This document shows, in pieces, positions 12,399 to 24,300 of a DNA stretch of 64,000 nucleotides (positions within the stretch are counted from its first letter, which is position 1; each line of letters starts with the position of its first letter). The stretch spans positions 94,954,501-95,018,500 of the forward strand of contig CM059585.1 of the NCBI GenBank assembly GCA_030407085.1, written 5' to 3'. The notes beneath the pieces were generated by a model, which ran no database searches, was not told where the DNA came from, and saw only the letters and a list, made by a program, of their open reading frames with translations. A program made the position numbers and the translations under genes. The stretch is from Trichopria drosophilae. Its lineage: Eukaryota > Arthropoda > Insecta > Hymenoptera > Diapriidae.

Positions 12399-14113
12399 GT
12401 CTGGGCAGATTTATGGACACTTCATCGTAGCCTATTTCATCGTCCCCCACTTCATAGCCTTCCGTTTCATCGTCTGGACACTTCATCGTCTACGACACTT
12501 CATCGTCTGGACACTTCATCGTCTGGGACATTTCATCGTCCGGGACACTTCATCGTCTGGGACATTTCATCGTCTGAGACACTTCTTCGTCTAGACATTT
12601 AATCGTCTGGGACACTTCTTCGTCCGGAACACTTAATCATCCGGAACACTTCATCGTCTTGGACACTTCATCGTCCGGGACATTTCAGCGCGCTCCACAC
12701 TTTCTTATGTTATTAGCTTTTCTACGTGCACCAGGTGTTCAGGCTCGCCGATTACGGGATCTCGGTAGTGCGCTCCGTAGCTTTTTATGTTATTAGCTCA
12801 AATACGTGCACTAGGTGTTCAGGGTCACCGATTACGGGGTCTAGGTGGTGCGCCCTGTAGCTTTTTATGTTATTAGCTATTCTATATAATTTTCCGGAAA
12901 AAATTTCCCCATAGGGAACGGATCCACCGTTGTCCCTATGTCATGGCGGGGCTCCGCCCTCTATACCCTCTTCTTATACTAACAGAACGTAACTAACCCC
13001 CTCAGGGTGTTGTAAGGTTTGCGAACCCACGTGCGACTCGGAGAGCTTGGATCCACCGTTGTCCGTATGTCCTGGGGGGCTCCGCCCCGCAGACCCCCCT
13101 TTTTATAATAACCTAACCTCCAACCAATAGATGTGAGTAAACCCACGTGAAAAATGCATCCCTCCGGATATACCATGAAATGGTTAATTGATTGTATGCA
13201 CAATTTTTTTTCCAATGGAGGGCAATAAGTAGAGGAGGGTGGCCCAATGCCGACCGTGATGGGAGATATAGAGCAGGGGGTAGTAGGTACAACCCGGTTG
13301 GGTTTGGTCGACTTTCCCCTACTTATTGCAGTACAAGCTCCCTGAGTCGCACGTGGCGTCACAAACCTTACAACACCCTGAGGGGGTTAGTTAGGTTCAG
13401 TTAGTACAAGAAGGGGGTCTAGGGGGCAGAGTTTCCCCATGACATAGGGACAACGGTGGATTCAAGCTCTACGAGTCCATATATACCTGCGATTCCCTGG
13501 TGCATGTATTTGCGCTAATAACATAAAAAGCTACGGAGCGCACTACCTACATCCCGTAATCGGCGACTCTGAACAGCTGATGCACGTATTTGAGCTAATA
13601 ACATAAAAAGCTACGGATCGCACTACCTATACCACGTAATCGGCAACTATATACACCCAGTACACGCAGAATAGCTAATAACATAAAATTCTACGGATCC
13701 CACCACCTAGCTCGTAATCGGCGACCCTGAAGACCTGGTGCACGTAGAATAGCTAATAACATAAGAAACTATGAAGTGTCCCTGATGACGATGAGCCCCG
13801 GACGAACAAGTGTCCCGGACGATGAAATGTCCCAGACGATGAAATGTCCCAGACGATGAAATGTCCCAGACGATAAAGTGTCCCAGACGATGAAGTGTCC
13901 CAGACGATGAAATGTCCCAGACGATGAAGTGTCCCAAACGATGAAGTGTCCCAGACGATGAAGTGTCCCAGATGATGAAATGTCCCAGACGATGAAGTGT
14001 CCAAGACGATGAAGTATCCAGACGATGAAGTGTCGTAGACGATGAGACGGAAGGCTATGAAGTGGGGTACGATGAAATAGAATACGATTAAGTGTACTGG
14101 TACCGTCTGGGCA
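12399..14113. mobile_element. Foldback element (FB/MULE-like), 1,697 bp, with 9-bp target duplication
   Basis: The whole insert (12408-14104) is an inverted duplication. The outermost arms are tandem 17-bp units (GACACTTCATCGTCTGG type; about 13 on the left and 14 on the right in opposite orientation). Inside these are 2-4 copies per arm of an about 84-bp unit containing TTTTATGTTATTAGCT and CGATTACGG. Next come inverted unique arms sharing CAACACCCTGAGGGGGTTAG, and a centre near 13190. The 9-bp sequence GTCTGGGCA flanks it at 12399-12407 and 14105-14113. Drosophila FB elements have the same design (tandem-repeat arms, 9-bp duplication). No transposase is encoded. Confidence 0.85.
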
Positions 14114-14243
14114 TACAACCAGCATGTGCCATGCCTTGACAGTCCGGACACTCAACTGCTTTATCAAAGTCACTGATTGGTGATTTTCCAGATCCACAAA
14201 TAATGCAATACACTACATCACTTTTATTTGTATTGCCATCCAT
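14114..14243 (-). pseudogene. Non-LTR ORF1, N-terminal part (PHD-like zinc finger)
   Basis: The ATG at 14243 opens a frame reading MDGNTNKSDVVYCIICGSG, then DKAVECPDCQGMAHAGCM, a C-x2-C...C-x2-C...H-x2-C pattern of a PHD finger as found at the start of ORF1 in several insect LINE families. The frame runs into the foldback element. The sequence on the far side of that element (12398 downward) supplies the expected continuation KDGTYRCTK, although the last cysteine is replaced (CTKQ). The upstream stretch to about 14345 is taken as the 5' UTR. Confidence 0.75.
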
Positions 14244-14369
14244 GGTAAATAGATCCGACCTACGGTCTAGATTGAAGTAATACAAACACACAGAACGCAG
14301 TAAATATAGAATGCAGGCTAAATATCTGCACACACTCTCTCCCATCCTCCCTCACATACTCGCAGTTTC

Positions 14370-14462
14370 TCCTTAAATGCTCAATTTTCTCTCTCCCTTT
14401 TTCTCTCTCTCTCTTTTTCTCTCTCTCTCCCTCTCTCTCCCTCTGTCTCTCTCTCTCTCTTC
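14370..14462. repeat. CT-rich microsatellite
   Basis: An interrupted (CT)n tract with CCCT variants just upstream of the retrotransposon 5' region. Confidence 0.9.
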
Positions 14463-15235
14463 CTTGGCAGTTTAACCCATCAGATATTTACCACAAATCA
14501 ACATCTCTATCTTTCATCTCGATTTATCCAAATCGATGGCTGATTGTGCCGCTCATCCCGTATTGAATCATCCAACTTCACTCTTCTATTGTCCGCACTA
14601 ACATTTACGCTCGATCTTTCTGGATAACTACCATCCGGTACTGGAACTCCATACCTCCATAACTGCAAAATCTTTAAACGGCCCCATCTTTTCGGACCAA
14701 TCTCTTTATTTGCAGAAGAACGTATCGTTGTTAACTTAAATTCTCATTTTGTTACTCCGAGAGAGATACATAGTTTTTAGAAATATTTCGAATGGTTTAT
14801 GGTATGTGGTATATCCTGACCGATCGCATATAACGGCAGGATATTATACTGTTTGTCCACGGCTCTTAGAGGCCAGGACAATAATAAATTTATTGTCAGT
14901 CAGTCAGTCTCTCTCGCATAAAATAGTAATATTTATTACAATTGTAATAACATTTACTGCTGTTGAATTCTCAGTATATAATCCACTTTAGATATTTTTC
15001 ATGATGCACTTCCACCTCCTTCCATTCTCTATATCTCTATATCTCCATTCCATAAAATATATTCTTTACATTATAGTGTCACACATTTTCAACCTCCACC
15101 CTATAACCCTTCAAATTTCTTCTCCTCTTAACTCCGTCCCCATCCCTACCCTATTGCTACCCTAGCTTTTCTCACCCTTTCTCTTATTTGTTCTTTTCCC
15201 CTCCATGTCTATCCATTACAACACAAGTTCATCAC
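14463..15235. other. No gene recognised
   Basis: Sequence of ordinary composition. A short TCAG triplication at about 14900-14910 follows an AATAAATTTATT motif and could be the 3' end of a very old retroelement, but there is not enough to call it. Confidence 0.3.
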
Positions 15236-15313
15236 AGGATGTCCTCAGAAGCTCCCGAAGACCAAAAACTGACATTCGCAAATCCTCGGGAGCTCCCCAG
15301 GACATCCCGGGAA
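15236..15313. repeat. Short hairpin repeat
   Basis: AGGATGTCCTCAGAAGCTCC and, inverted, GGGAGCTCCCCAGGACATCC bound a segment of about 78 bp. It looks like a very small MITE or hairpin inside the retroelement fossil. No target duplication can be assigned. Confidence 0.45.
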
Positions 15314-15329
15314 TTGTATTATATGGGTA

Positions 15330-15605
15330 GTTACCACGTCCTCTATTTGTATTTCTTCACTTGTTGTATTCTTTCTCTTCTCCAGTACCAGAATATTCCT
15401 TTCCCTCTCTCCCTTATTTTTAAACACCATCACAAATTTTCTAAATTTAATTCCAGCTTCTTCCTTATACATCTTTTCAGACCCCTTTTCATGTCTCTTA
15501 TCCCTTCTTCTTTCTGTGCAAGCAATAAAATATCATCCGCACGTTCCATTGGCCATACCTTACTAACAAGGTTTACAAATTTTCAAATTTATTTGCATGT
15601 GTAGA
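15330..15605 (-). pseudogene. Fossil of a non-LTR reverse transcriptase palm
   Basis: The minus strand reads ADDILLLAQKEEGIRDMKRG followed by LKRCIRKKLELN, which fits the region just after the F/YADD box of reverse transcriptases in ant and other insect LINEs. The tyrosine of YADD is already lost (ERADD), and stops follow soon after. It belongs to a different, older family than the two larger elements here. Confidence 0.55.
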
Positions 15606-16239
15606 ATTAATGGCATTATCATATGTCGATTGATTATTTGTTCGGGAGTTGCATCGAAACCGTCGTGCTAGTCAGACGTATTTTCCACCGTTTGTAAATT
15701 TGTCAAAGTGGGTCAAGTGATTTAGTTATTAATTGTCATACCTTAATTTATTTAATTTGTTGTGCGTCTTTTAATCGGTACGGTCTTGTGCAAGGATTTA
15801 ACCTTTTTATGTGAGGTGAACGAGATAAAGGGAAGAAGAGAGACAGCAAAGTAAATGAAGAAATTCAATTGTGACAATATTTAATGTGTCCTCTTATTCG
15901 TGATGAGACTGTTCGAAGTTTTCTTTTTATTAAATTAGTGTTTTATTAAAACTTTTAAGTATTGCATTCTAGAGGTGTGTATTAACAGTGAATTCGTCAT
16001 TTTATGTACAAATTAAAGACATTTTAATTTTGAATTATTGTACATCGAGGCCTGCAAGTGACAGTTGGTTGCTATTAATATTAGTGTTTATGTGAGTTTA
16101 CGTCAAACGGTACATTTTGAAGTGCGGAGCTTTTGTAAACAATTGCACAGACCGTACGTGATACAGGTTCGGTAGTGTTTCGAGACTTTCTTCGTAGTTT
16201 TCCGCGGCGGCAGCACATACTGGACTTGTGATTATTTAC

Positions 16240-16341
16240 ATGTCGAAGGTGGAGCAAATTTCGCCTACCCCTCTCCTAGTTTCAACGCCTGCACTGGAAA
16301 ACCATAGACACTATATTCGTATGGGCCTGTCGGAACATTAA
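16240..16341 (+). pseudogene. Short 5' open frame of the plus-strand retrotransposon
   Basis: ATG at 16240 gives a 33-residue frame starting MSKVEQISPTPLLVST before a TAA at 16339. It follows about 600 bp of leader after the 5' target copy. It may be the start of the element's first ORF, cut off where foreign repeat sequence begins near 16290. No domain is visible, so this is an inference from position only. Confidence 0.3.
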
Positions 16342-16599
16342 ACGTATGGAAGGTAGCGCCCCGATAATCGCAGCGCCGCTCTACGGGATACGCCCGAAGT
16401 CCATACGGAATTCATCTCTTCTCCGTCATATGAAATTCGTCCCAGCTACATACTATTTTTGTGTATAAGGTGAGACGAATTTTATAACTCGGTTCACATC
16501 TATCGTTTTTCGTGATGAGACGAATTCTACACGGAGAAAACGAGATATACATATATATTAGTACACGATTAGATACACCAGGTACTGGCGCCTCGTCGT

Positions 16600-16800
16600 C
16601 TTTTCTCATATTAGCTGAAATGCACGCACCAGGTGTGCGGGGTCGCCGATTACGAGTTCCAGGTGTCGCGCGCCGTAGTTTTTCATCATATTAGCTGAAG
16701 CACATGCACTAGGTGTTCGACGTCGCCGTCCTCAAGGTCGACCTTCAAGGTCATTTCAAGGTCAAACGCACTTGACCTTAGAATGACCTTAAAACTGATT
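16600..16800. repeat. Foldback-related repeat units and TCAAGGTCA cluster
   Basis: Two degenerate copies (about 16607-16725) of the 84-bp unit of the foldback element at 12.4-14.1 kb are present: CATATTAGCTGAA, GCAC.AGGTGT and GTCGCCG with the same spacing. They are followed by repeated CAAGGTCA/TGACCTT motifs (16731-16790), bounded by GTCCTCA and TGAGGAC. The block interrupts the coding part of the retrotransposon. Confidence 0.55.
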
Positions 16801-16802
16801 CT

Positions 16803-17717
16803 GAGGACAAACAGATAGAAAAAACTCCCAATTGGATTTTTATTTTAGTTAAAACTGAACCTGTCTCCATACTGCAGGGTTCAATATATTGTTCGCCTAG
16901 TTCTAATTTACATGATCAGCTTCATAACCTTCAACTAGTTTTAGACTCTTTTACAGACAAATTTTCTAATTGTTTAATTCTAATTGGGGGCGATTTCAAT
17001 GCATGGTTGGGTGACCTAAATCTTGAAGCTGACTACAGTCATTTATTTATTAATACTGCGATGGTAGATGTGAGGCGTTCTTGTGACTCGCGAAGTAACG
17101 TGCGTGGTAAATCGTTATACAAGTTCATGTTTGAAAATAATTTTGTTTTACTCAATGGTCGTTCACTTGATGATACTCCCGCGCAATATACTCATTTAGA
17201 TAATAAAGGTCGTAGTATTGTGGATTTAGTCTGGATTTCCGCTAATCATTTGCATTTGGTTAAAAACTTTTTTATTGGCCTCGACAGTGAAAGTTCAGAT
17301 CATTTTCCGGCTACGGTTATCTTGGATATATCGTTGTCCAAATTACCCGTTATGCAGCATAAGCCCATAAATAATTTTGTAAAAAGAAAGGTGACATGGT
17401 CAAATGAAGGAGCGTTAAATTTTTGTAATCGCTTAAAAGAGCTAAACCCATATGAGTTATACATTGATTGTGAATCGAATAATTTCTTATTCTCAGAATT
17501 TTGTCATGGGTTATTAAATCTTGCAGAACAGGAGGGTTTAATTAAATCGATAGACGGTACCAGGAATAGAGCTTTCCCTAAACATATTGTTGCGCCGTGG
17601 TATGATGAGAGTTGTAGGAAATCCTGCAAATATATGAATCGAGCGTTACATCTCCTTCGAGCTAATAATGATGAACACTCTTTTGAGGAAGCGTATTTGC
17701 TGGCAAAAAAAATTTAA
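16803..17717 (+). pseudogene. Non-LTR AP-type endonuclease domain
   Basis: Frame reading SIYCSPSSNL, LILIGGDFNAWLGD (near 16990), RGKSLYKFMFENNFVLLNG, and SDHFPATVILD (about 17300). GDFN and SDH-PA are the metal-binding and catalytic motifs of the LINE endonuclease. The N-terminal part of the domain is missing because the upstream sequence is foreign. The frame closes at 17717 in an A-rich tract; the downstream RT continues in another frame, so a homopolymer slip near 17703-17722 separates them. Confidence 0.75.
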
Positions 17718-19923
17718 AAAAAAACACGCTAACTGCAAAGAGAATATTCTTGTTGAAGGTAGCGGACTCTTTTGCGGGGATAAAGGATGCCGGGAGCTTT
17801 GGTCTACGGTCCGGAGGCACAGGGGGGCTCCATCGCGTAGCTCTGCTGTAACTCTAGAGGCGTGGGCGCAGCACTTGGAACTCCTCTATCCTCAGATACC
17901 ACGCGATACTACAACATTCTTCGGCACTTTCGACAGTGTTCTCGATGGGCCTATCAGGTCTAATGAACTTTTGATGAGCATGAAGAAACTGAAAACGGGT
18001 AAAGCTGTTGGTCCAGACGGGATCCCAGCTGAGATTTGGAAATCGCTCTCTGGTAAATGGTTTACGTTTACCCTTGAGTTGTTTAACTCAATTTTTTTCA
18101 ATGAATTGTCTCCTGAGGGTTGGATGTATGCCAACCTCTTCATGCTCTTCAAAAAGGGAGACCGAGCCGATCTCATAAATTATAGGGCAATAGCGATTAC
18201 TAATACATTAATAAAAATGTTTATGCAAATATTTGATGCGAGACTAGAGACTTGGCTCGAACCCAAAAATTTAATTCCAGAAGAACAGGCGGGTTTTAGG
18301 AGGGGGCGCTCAGCGGAAGATAATATCTTCACATTAAATGCTACTGTTCAAATTCAGTTGCGTAGAAAAGCATCAAAGTGTTATGTTCTTTTTGTCGACT
18401 TCCGCAGAGCGTTTGACTCTATTCCGCACGACAAATTGTGGTTGAAACTGTTGGACCTTGAATTAGTGCCAAAATGATCAGAGTTCTGAAATCTTTTTAT
18501 GACTCAGCAAGATCATCTGTAATTTGTTCAGCTGGCTCTACACAGTCTGTAGGGGTTACCGAAGGTGTTCTGCAGGGCGAAATTTTAAGTCCGTTGCTAT
18601 TCCTTTTATATATATATATATATATATATATCAGATATTGTATCCTTTTTTAGGGATAGAGGCCTAAGGGGAGTAGACTACACGTTGACCCTTAACCTTA
18701 TGATGCTACTCTATGCCGACGATCTGACGATCTTTGCCTATTCTCCGGTTGACTTAAGAGCAAAACTGAATGTTCTTGCCTCGTATTGCAATTTGAATAA
18801 TCTTTCGGTCAATCTATCAAAAACTAAGATTGTTATTTTTAGAAGAGGTGGTCCTTTGAACGCCTCCTCTAGGAATTTTTATTTTGAAGAGCAGCTGATA
18901 GAGGTGGTACCGTCTTACCCGTACTTGGGCACAATCGTTTCCTCGTCGGCAAGTGGGCTGAAGGCTACAGAAAACGCTATAGCCAAAACTCGGCAAGCTA
19001 CAGCCTCAGTACTGGCAATAATGCCTTCTGTAAAAGGTGACTCGTGTGCTGCGGCCCTGAAATTATACCGTGCATCCATTCTTTCATCTTTATTGTATGC
19101 AGCACCCTGCTGGGCACTTGCTCACCTGGATAGACTGGAGTCGGCTCAAGTAGATTTTTTCAAAAAATGGCTTAGGCTTCCTAGATCTGCACCGGCCTAT
19201 CTCCTTCGCCTTGAATTAGGCCTGTATCCCATTGTGGTAGAAATAGTGCGTCGTGCGATGCTGTACGTTATCCGGCTACTACGCCAGGCTCCATCTAGCT
19301 TAGCGCGTATGGGCCTTCTCAGGTTGCATGCGCTTAGTTCAGCCGGTATGGTAGGGTCGGCTCACAATTGGGTCGGTCAACTAAGGCTTGTCCTATCCTC
19401 TGCTTCCTTTGATGGTCTGTGGGCGGATTTTTCAAGCGAAAATTGGGAGGAACGCCTGGTTATGTCCTGTGAGGCCTATACCACTGAGTTGCGCAAACGT
19501 GATTTACAGCGTTATTTTTCTTCCGATTCGGTCCAGTTGCCGATCTACAGACGGATTACGGATGACCTTACTAATTTTTATCCTGACCGATGTCAGCTCC
19601 ATTATCTAAGTGTTAAGATCCAACTTAGGACAGCCACTATTTTCTCGCGCTCGATTTGCATTGGAAGTAACCGATACACATATAATCCTATAGAATCGTG
19701 CACAATTTGCAACATGGACGAAAACGAGTCTCTTTTGCACATTTTATGCGTATGCCCTATGGCCTATCCAGCAAGAATGCGGTTAATGAAAAATCAAAGG
19801 CTAAGAAACCGACAGTTTTTAAATTGTTTTGCTTATTTGTTAGATTCTAACGACCTGAGTGATCTCAAATTATTATTTTATTTTGTCAAAGCATGTTTTA
19901 ATAGAAGACAATTAGCGGTATAG
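17668..19923 (+). pseudogene. Non-LTR reverse transcriptase and C-terminal zinc knuckle
   Basis: RT motifs in order: GKAVGPDGIPAEIW (about 18000), NYRAIAITN, EEQAGFRRGRSAEDN, FVDFRRAFDSIPH (about 18400), LQGEILSPLLF (about 18580) and MLLYADDLTIF (about 18705). The catalytic YADD is intact. The frame shifts at about 18470 and is restored after a (TA)n tract at 18608-18631. The C-terminal half is a clean 412-codon frame ending at 19923. It contains CTICNMDENESLLHILCVCP, a CCHC-like finger common at the end of ORF2. It is better preserved than the minus-strand element nearby, suggesting a later insertion. Confidence 0.85.
18608..18632. repeat. (TA)n microsatellite inside RT
   Basis: About 12 TA units lie between the LLFLLY motif and the following reading frame, probably an expansion of a short TATA-containing codon run. 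Its length change is responsible for one of the frame changes. Confidence 0.85.
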
Positions 19924-20145
19924 AGGTAATGTTGTGCGCAGCGATATTCATAATTTTCTATAAAATCCTCGTATCCCCCTGGCGATGTCTTACGATATAC
20001 AGATATATGTACTTATAATTTTGTAATAGCATTGAGTTCTATCATTTATGTAATTTTTGTATGTACTCCATCCCTTAAGAATTATTTGTTCATATAAGGG
20101 TTAATAAACTTATCTTAACTTATCTTATCTATGATTATTTGTTCG

Positions 20146-21166
20146 ATACCTTGTAGTACTTAAGTTATGTTATACTTATAACTCCTCGATATTTTCTCTT
20201 GATGCACGTATTTTTATTACAGTCCATTTAATCACAAACTTTAGAAATGCCACATATTATAAGAAAATTTGATCCTTTAGAACAGACCTCGAATTTTGAT
20301 AGAATATGCTTTTTTAGACATTAAAGTAATTATATTATAGATTTTATAGAATGCCGCACGTTTATCACGTTTGTTTATCTAAGAAGTGATCTATTTCATT
20401 ATACCTTTTTTTATTTCTTCTTATATCGATTTTTCAAATACAGGCGAATTTGTGAAAAAGTAAATCTATCGTGCATATGTAAACTCAAAAATGGACAAAA
20501 CGGTGGACTTTTAGGTTAGGATAATTTAAAATGTTAAGATGATGAAACTTATGAAAAATATTATTCCACCGGAATGAATTCAGCACATCAAAAACATTCT
20601 GAAAAGTTTCTTGATAAACATTTAGTTTGCCTGCGTTATTGTAAAACAATAATCATCTATTTCAACAATGATTATTAAGACCAAGAGAAAGGCAAGAATT
20701 TTGGTACTGCTTTATTGCTTTAAGGACGCTCCCGGAGAAAATGAAAAACTACAGATTTTCCTGAAACTTTTCTAAAACGTTTATTTCGAGATGCTTTATC
20801 ACTAATTAAAAATTCAGTATAGCAATTCGCGTTAAATTTTGAGAAATTTGATGTTAAAGTCAAAGAAAATTGCAAGGTTTTATATGGGCGGTATTGGTAA
20901 ACACGGTTTCACGAGGTAATCTTTTAGAATTGTGAAACAAATAATCTACAGAATGCTTTAAAAAACTAACATGTGTTTCGGAATAGTATTGGGACTGTTG
21001 TATTGAAATCTCGAGATGGCTTACCGAATTAATTTTAGAATTATCATTGTGTAAAATTTGCGACTGAACAGTATTTTAATAGGGTCTTCCTCGAAAATTT
21101 TTTTTTTTCTAAAACGGTTTAAATTGATGACATTACATTTGAAAACAAAAGTTATTAAAAGGCTGA
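20146..21166. other. No feature recognised
   Basis: AT-rich DNA; no domains, splice-bounded open frames or repeat pairs that I can support. Confidence 0.4.
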
Positions 21167-21311
21167 GTCTATATCCACGCATGGAACGACTCCCACCAAG
21201 CCTCCCGGCCCCCCTGCGGGGGGCCACGCCCGATACTACCCGCTAACCTAACCGCGAGAGGGGAATCACGGAGTACGCGCGGTGGGAGGCATTTCGTGCG
21301 TGGAAATAGAC
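21167..21311. mobile_element. Small GC-rich MITE, 145 bp
   Basis: The ends are inverted copies: GTCTATATCCACGCATGGAA on the left and TTCGTGCGTGGAAATAGAC on the right. The interior is GC-rich and contains a strong hairpin around CCCCCCTGCGGGGGG. No clear target duplication is visible. Confidence 0.55.
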
Positions 21312-24300
21312 ATTCCCTTATTAAAAACCAACGCAGTAGTTTCGATTTCGCACTTCTCCGCATATTAGAGAGCGAGTGAGAAACCCGTACGCTTATTAAC
21401 TCTATCTCTTTCTCGTTGGGGACCGATCTTAATAGTTTTGTACTTTGCACGAGTAGCTTCAGAAGAGTCGGAAAATAGAACAGTTAAAAACAATCCGTCT
21501 AACCATAAGACTCCTGGTACATCTAACTAGAGCCAATCTATGAAGGCTAGAGAAATAATTGTCGACTGATGTATTTTATCCATAATTTGAATGATGTCAA
21601 ATTGAGACTCGGGACCAATTTTGTACTTACTTTGTATGTAGTTTCTGTAGTACCCTACGTCCATAACAGTTATGAAATTCCCGAATATATCTATAGATGC
21701 TCAGATCAACAATAAAAGTCATGAACAAGTTTCACGAGACATGTATCGATGTGATGCACATTTCATATCAAAAGTGAGTATATAAACCAGTCGCTGTATT
21801 GCATTCATATTTACCTATGAATTAAAAAAATAAAAACATTTTGTTCCTACAATTAAGTTGGAATTTTTTGACAGCGATTGCCTGCATATGTATCACTAGT
21901 GAGTTTGTTTATATAAAGTATAATTTATAAAAAAAATCCAGGAACACCGACTTCACGTCGATAATTACAGGGGACGGGCTCAGTAATTCGTACAAATCCT
22001 ATACAATTTAGTATTTGATGATGGTATAGACATCTCATTAATACTTTTTCAATTCGTCCTTCACAATAATTCAGGTTTGTAAGGTCGTCGGTTGAAGTAT
22101 CTTGATCTCCGTGATTGCACTTTCAGATTCAGAGAGAAGATGGTTGGAGCACCTAAAAAATAATTGTATGACTTAACAAAACAGCTCTAGTAGCAAAATA
22201 ATTCGCTTCGCTTATTTCAGTAATAACGGCAAATCATTGTGAAGACCAGAATTCGAAGAAAAGTTCGAAAAGTTAAGGTTGAAATAAGAAATGTCGAATA
22301 TTTCAAGTTTATGAATATGTTCTCGGTTTTCCAATATATTAGTTGGAAAAACATTGATGATTAGAGTGACAATAATTTATGCTTGACGTATATCGATGAT
22401 ATATAGCATTGTTACGTATAATATGGGTAGAGTTAACTTCTCGAAAATCCCAATGCTATTCACTACCTATTAAGCTGGAGAATCTTATAGGGAATAAATA
22501 TTATCACGTTTAGTCCACATAATACGGAAGGGAGTGTTAATACATGAGAAGAGGAAACTACACCGAACTGCTCTCTTTTGCTATTATGTAAATTAGCTTA
22601 AATCCAGAAATGTACATGAACATATTAAATAAAATTGTTGTTTTTAAAATAAAACACCTACCGAATACTGAAAAACCTTAATCTTATCATCATAAGTCGC
22701 ATTCGTTAGGCGCATTAAAAACTGAAGGAAATACTTCTTTCACCAGATACTTATGAAATCATACGCGATTTTTGCATCCGATGGAGTATCACTTTTAACC
22801 ACATTTGGGAAAGAACCAAATAAAAATCCATCCTAATATATAGAAATTATATGAAATTTTAGTATTTACAATTGTCAAATCCCTTTCATCGTGCGCTAAT
22901 TTAACTTCAGCAGAGTACTATATTAGAGTGTTTTTAAATTTTATAAAATAGACATTTTTTGTATTTTAATACAGGGTTCAAAAGGACATTCGAATTCGTT
23001 TTTGATATAATGAAATTAAGGTAGGTGCATTGCCCCAATCATAGACATTGTTTTTATTTCAAAATTCAGGGTCTATGCTAAAACGATTCGTCGACATAAA
23101 CAAGTTTATTATTCTAAAGTTCGGTACCAGCATCGATCGCAAAAGATTCATTTTTCGGAACTTAATTTAGGTACTGATGACGAATACGATATTTTTCGCA
23201 GAATGCTGATGATAATGAAAAATATTTCTCGTAATACTTTCTAATAGGATTGATTTATATGGAACATCTCGAAAACCTGGCATATATAAAATCTGACACT
23301 TTAAAACCCAGAAAATAAGTTTCTGTTTAGATGTTTTCGTTTTATGAATTACAAATTAGTTAGATGTATTTATAATTAAAGTCTATTTAATAGAAAATCT
23401 AGAGGAGAATACGCAAGAAAGTAATCTTAATTGATCAAGAGTGACTTTATCCACATACGACTGACGTGAACGTTATCATTTACTACTATAGGTGGTGTAT
23501 AATATTATGCAATACAACCGCAAGTAGTTAGAGTGAATGTCGTTTCATACGTATAAGAACGAATTATTTAAAAGCACATGTATGCACCAAGTTATTAGAG
23601 AACGTTTGGCATTAACTATTTGTATCAAATACTGTCAATTACAGTAGATTTAATATGTTCTAATTATTGGATTGAATAGCGTAAGAAGCGAAAATTCTTG
23701 TAAAGCTTACTCTGTCTGTATTAGTTGAAAAATCGTTAATTTAAAAAAAAATAGACAATGTACCGAACTTTTACGTAAGTATTCAAAAAACACCCAAATT
23801 CTTAAAGTTTTAAAATTTTATAACGTTCCATTTGTTTCTTCAACGAGTACTTTTTCACAAAAATAATTTTCCTGAAGCATTTTTAAATATTACATTCTGT
23901 TAGAGGTCTTAAGGGAAGGTCAGTGTATGTTATTCCTGTCACCATTTCTTTCTGCAGCAGGTATATATTTAGTGGAATTAAAGACAATACTATATAAAGA
24001 AAAATTACTTACTAAATGCCAACATAAGTATCTTCACGACGAAAGTATGTAATGAAAAAGTAGCGAATTTTAAGTGAATGTATAACAACTATGCCTGCTT
24101 TTAACCGCAAGCATGGTTAGTAATTATTTTCTAATTTATTTAACATGAATCCACTCGTCGAACGTTTGTTGACAATTAAATCTCTGAAATTTCATAATCG
24201 TCCGCCGTCTTCTGCGAGGACTAAAGCCACATTGTGGTTCGTGAAATAATATAGTACGGTTTTACTATTTGTTGCAGTAATAGGACACGATTCATTTAAC

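Larger units (their letters stand above)
8539..14345 (-). mobile_element. Two-ORF non-LTR retrotransposon (jockey/CR1-like group), decayed
   Basis: The element reads on the minus strand: ORF1 with a PHD-type zinc finger and coiled coil, then ORF2 with an AP endonuclease and reverse transcriptase, then a 3' tail of TAAA repeats (TTTA on the plus strand, 8539-8566). The 5' end lies upstream of the ORF1 ATG at 14243, possibly about 14345; no 5' target duplication was found. A 1.7-kb foldback element splits ORF1. All reading frames carry stops or frameshifts, so it is not autonomous. The clade assignment is from domain layout and tail type only. Confidence 0.8.
15631..20145 (+). mobile_element. 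Plus-strand non-LTR retrotransposon with 14-bp target duplication
   Basis: TGATTATTTGTTCG occurs at 15631-15644 and at 20132-20145, just after a 3' end of AACTTATCTTAACTTATCTT type. The enclosed 4.49 kb holds a long 5' leader, a short ATG frame at 16240, an inserted repeat block (about 16290-16800), then endonuclease, reverse transcriptase and a C-terminal CCHC-like finger. The 5' part of the coding region appears to have been lost or replaced by the inserted block. Frameshifts make it nonfunctional. The clade is uncertain (I/jockey group by domain order). Confidence 0.75.

Noticed and set aside
12346..14197. Open frames with repeated HRLGHFIVWDISSSG-type peptides on both strands.
   Set aside because: They are translations of the 17-bp tandem units of the foldback element (17 is not a multiple of 3, so all frames look repetitive), not proteins.
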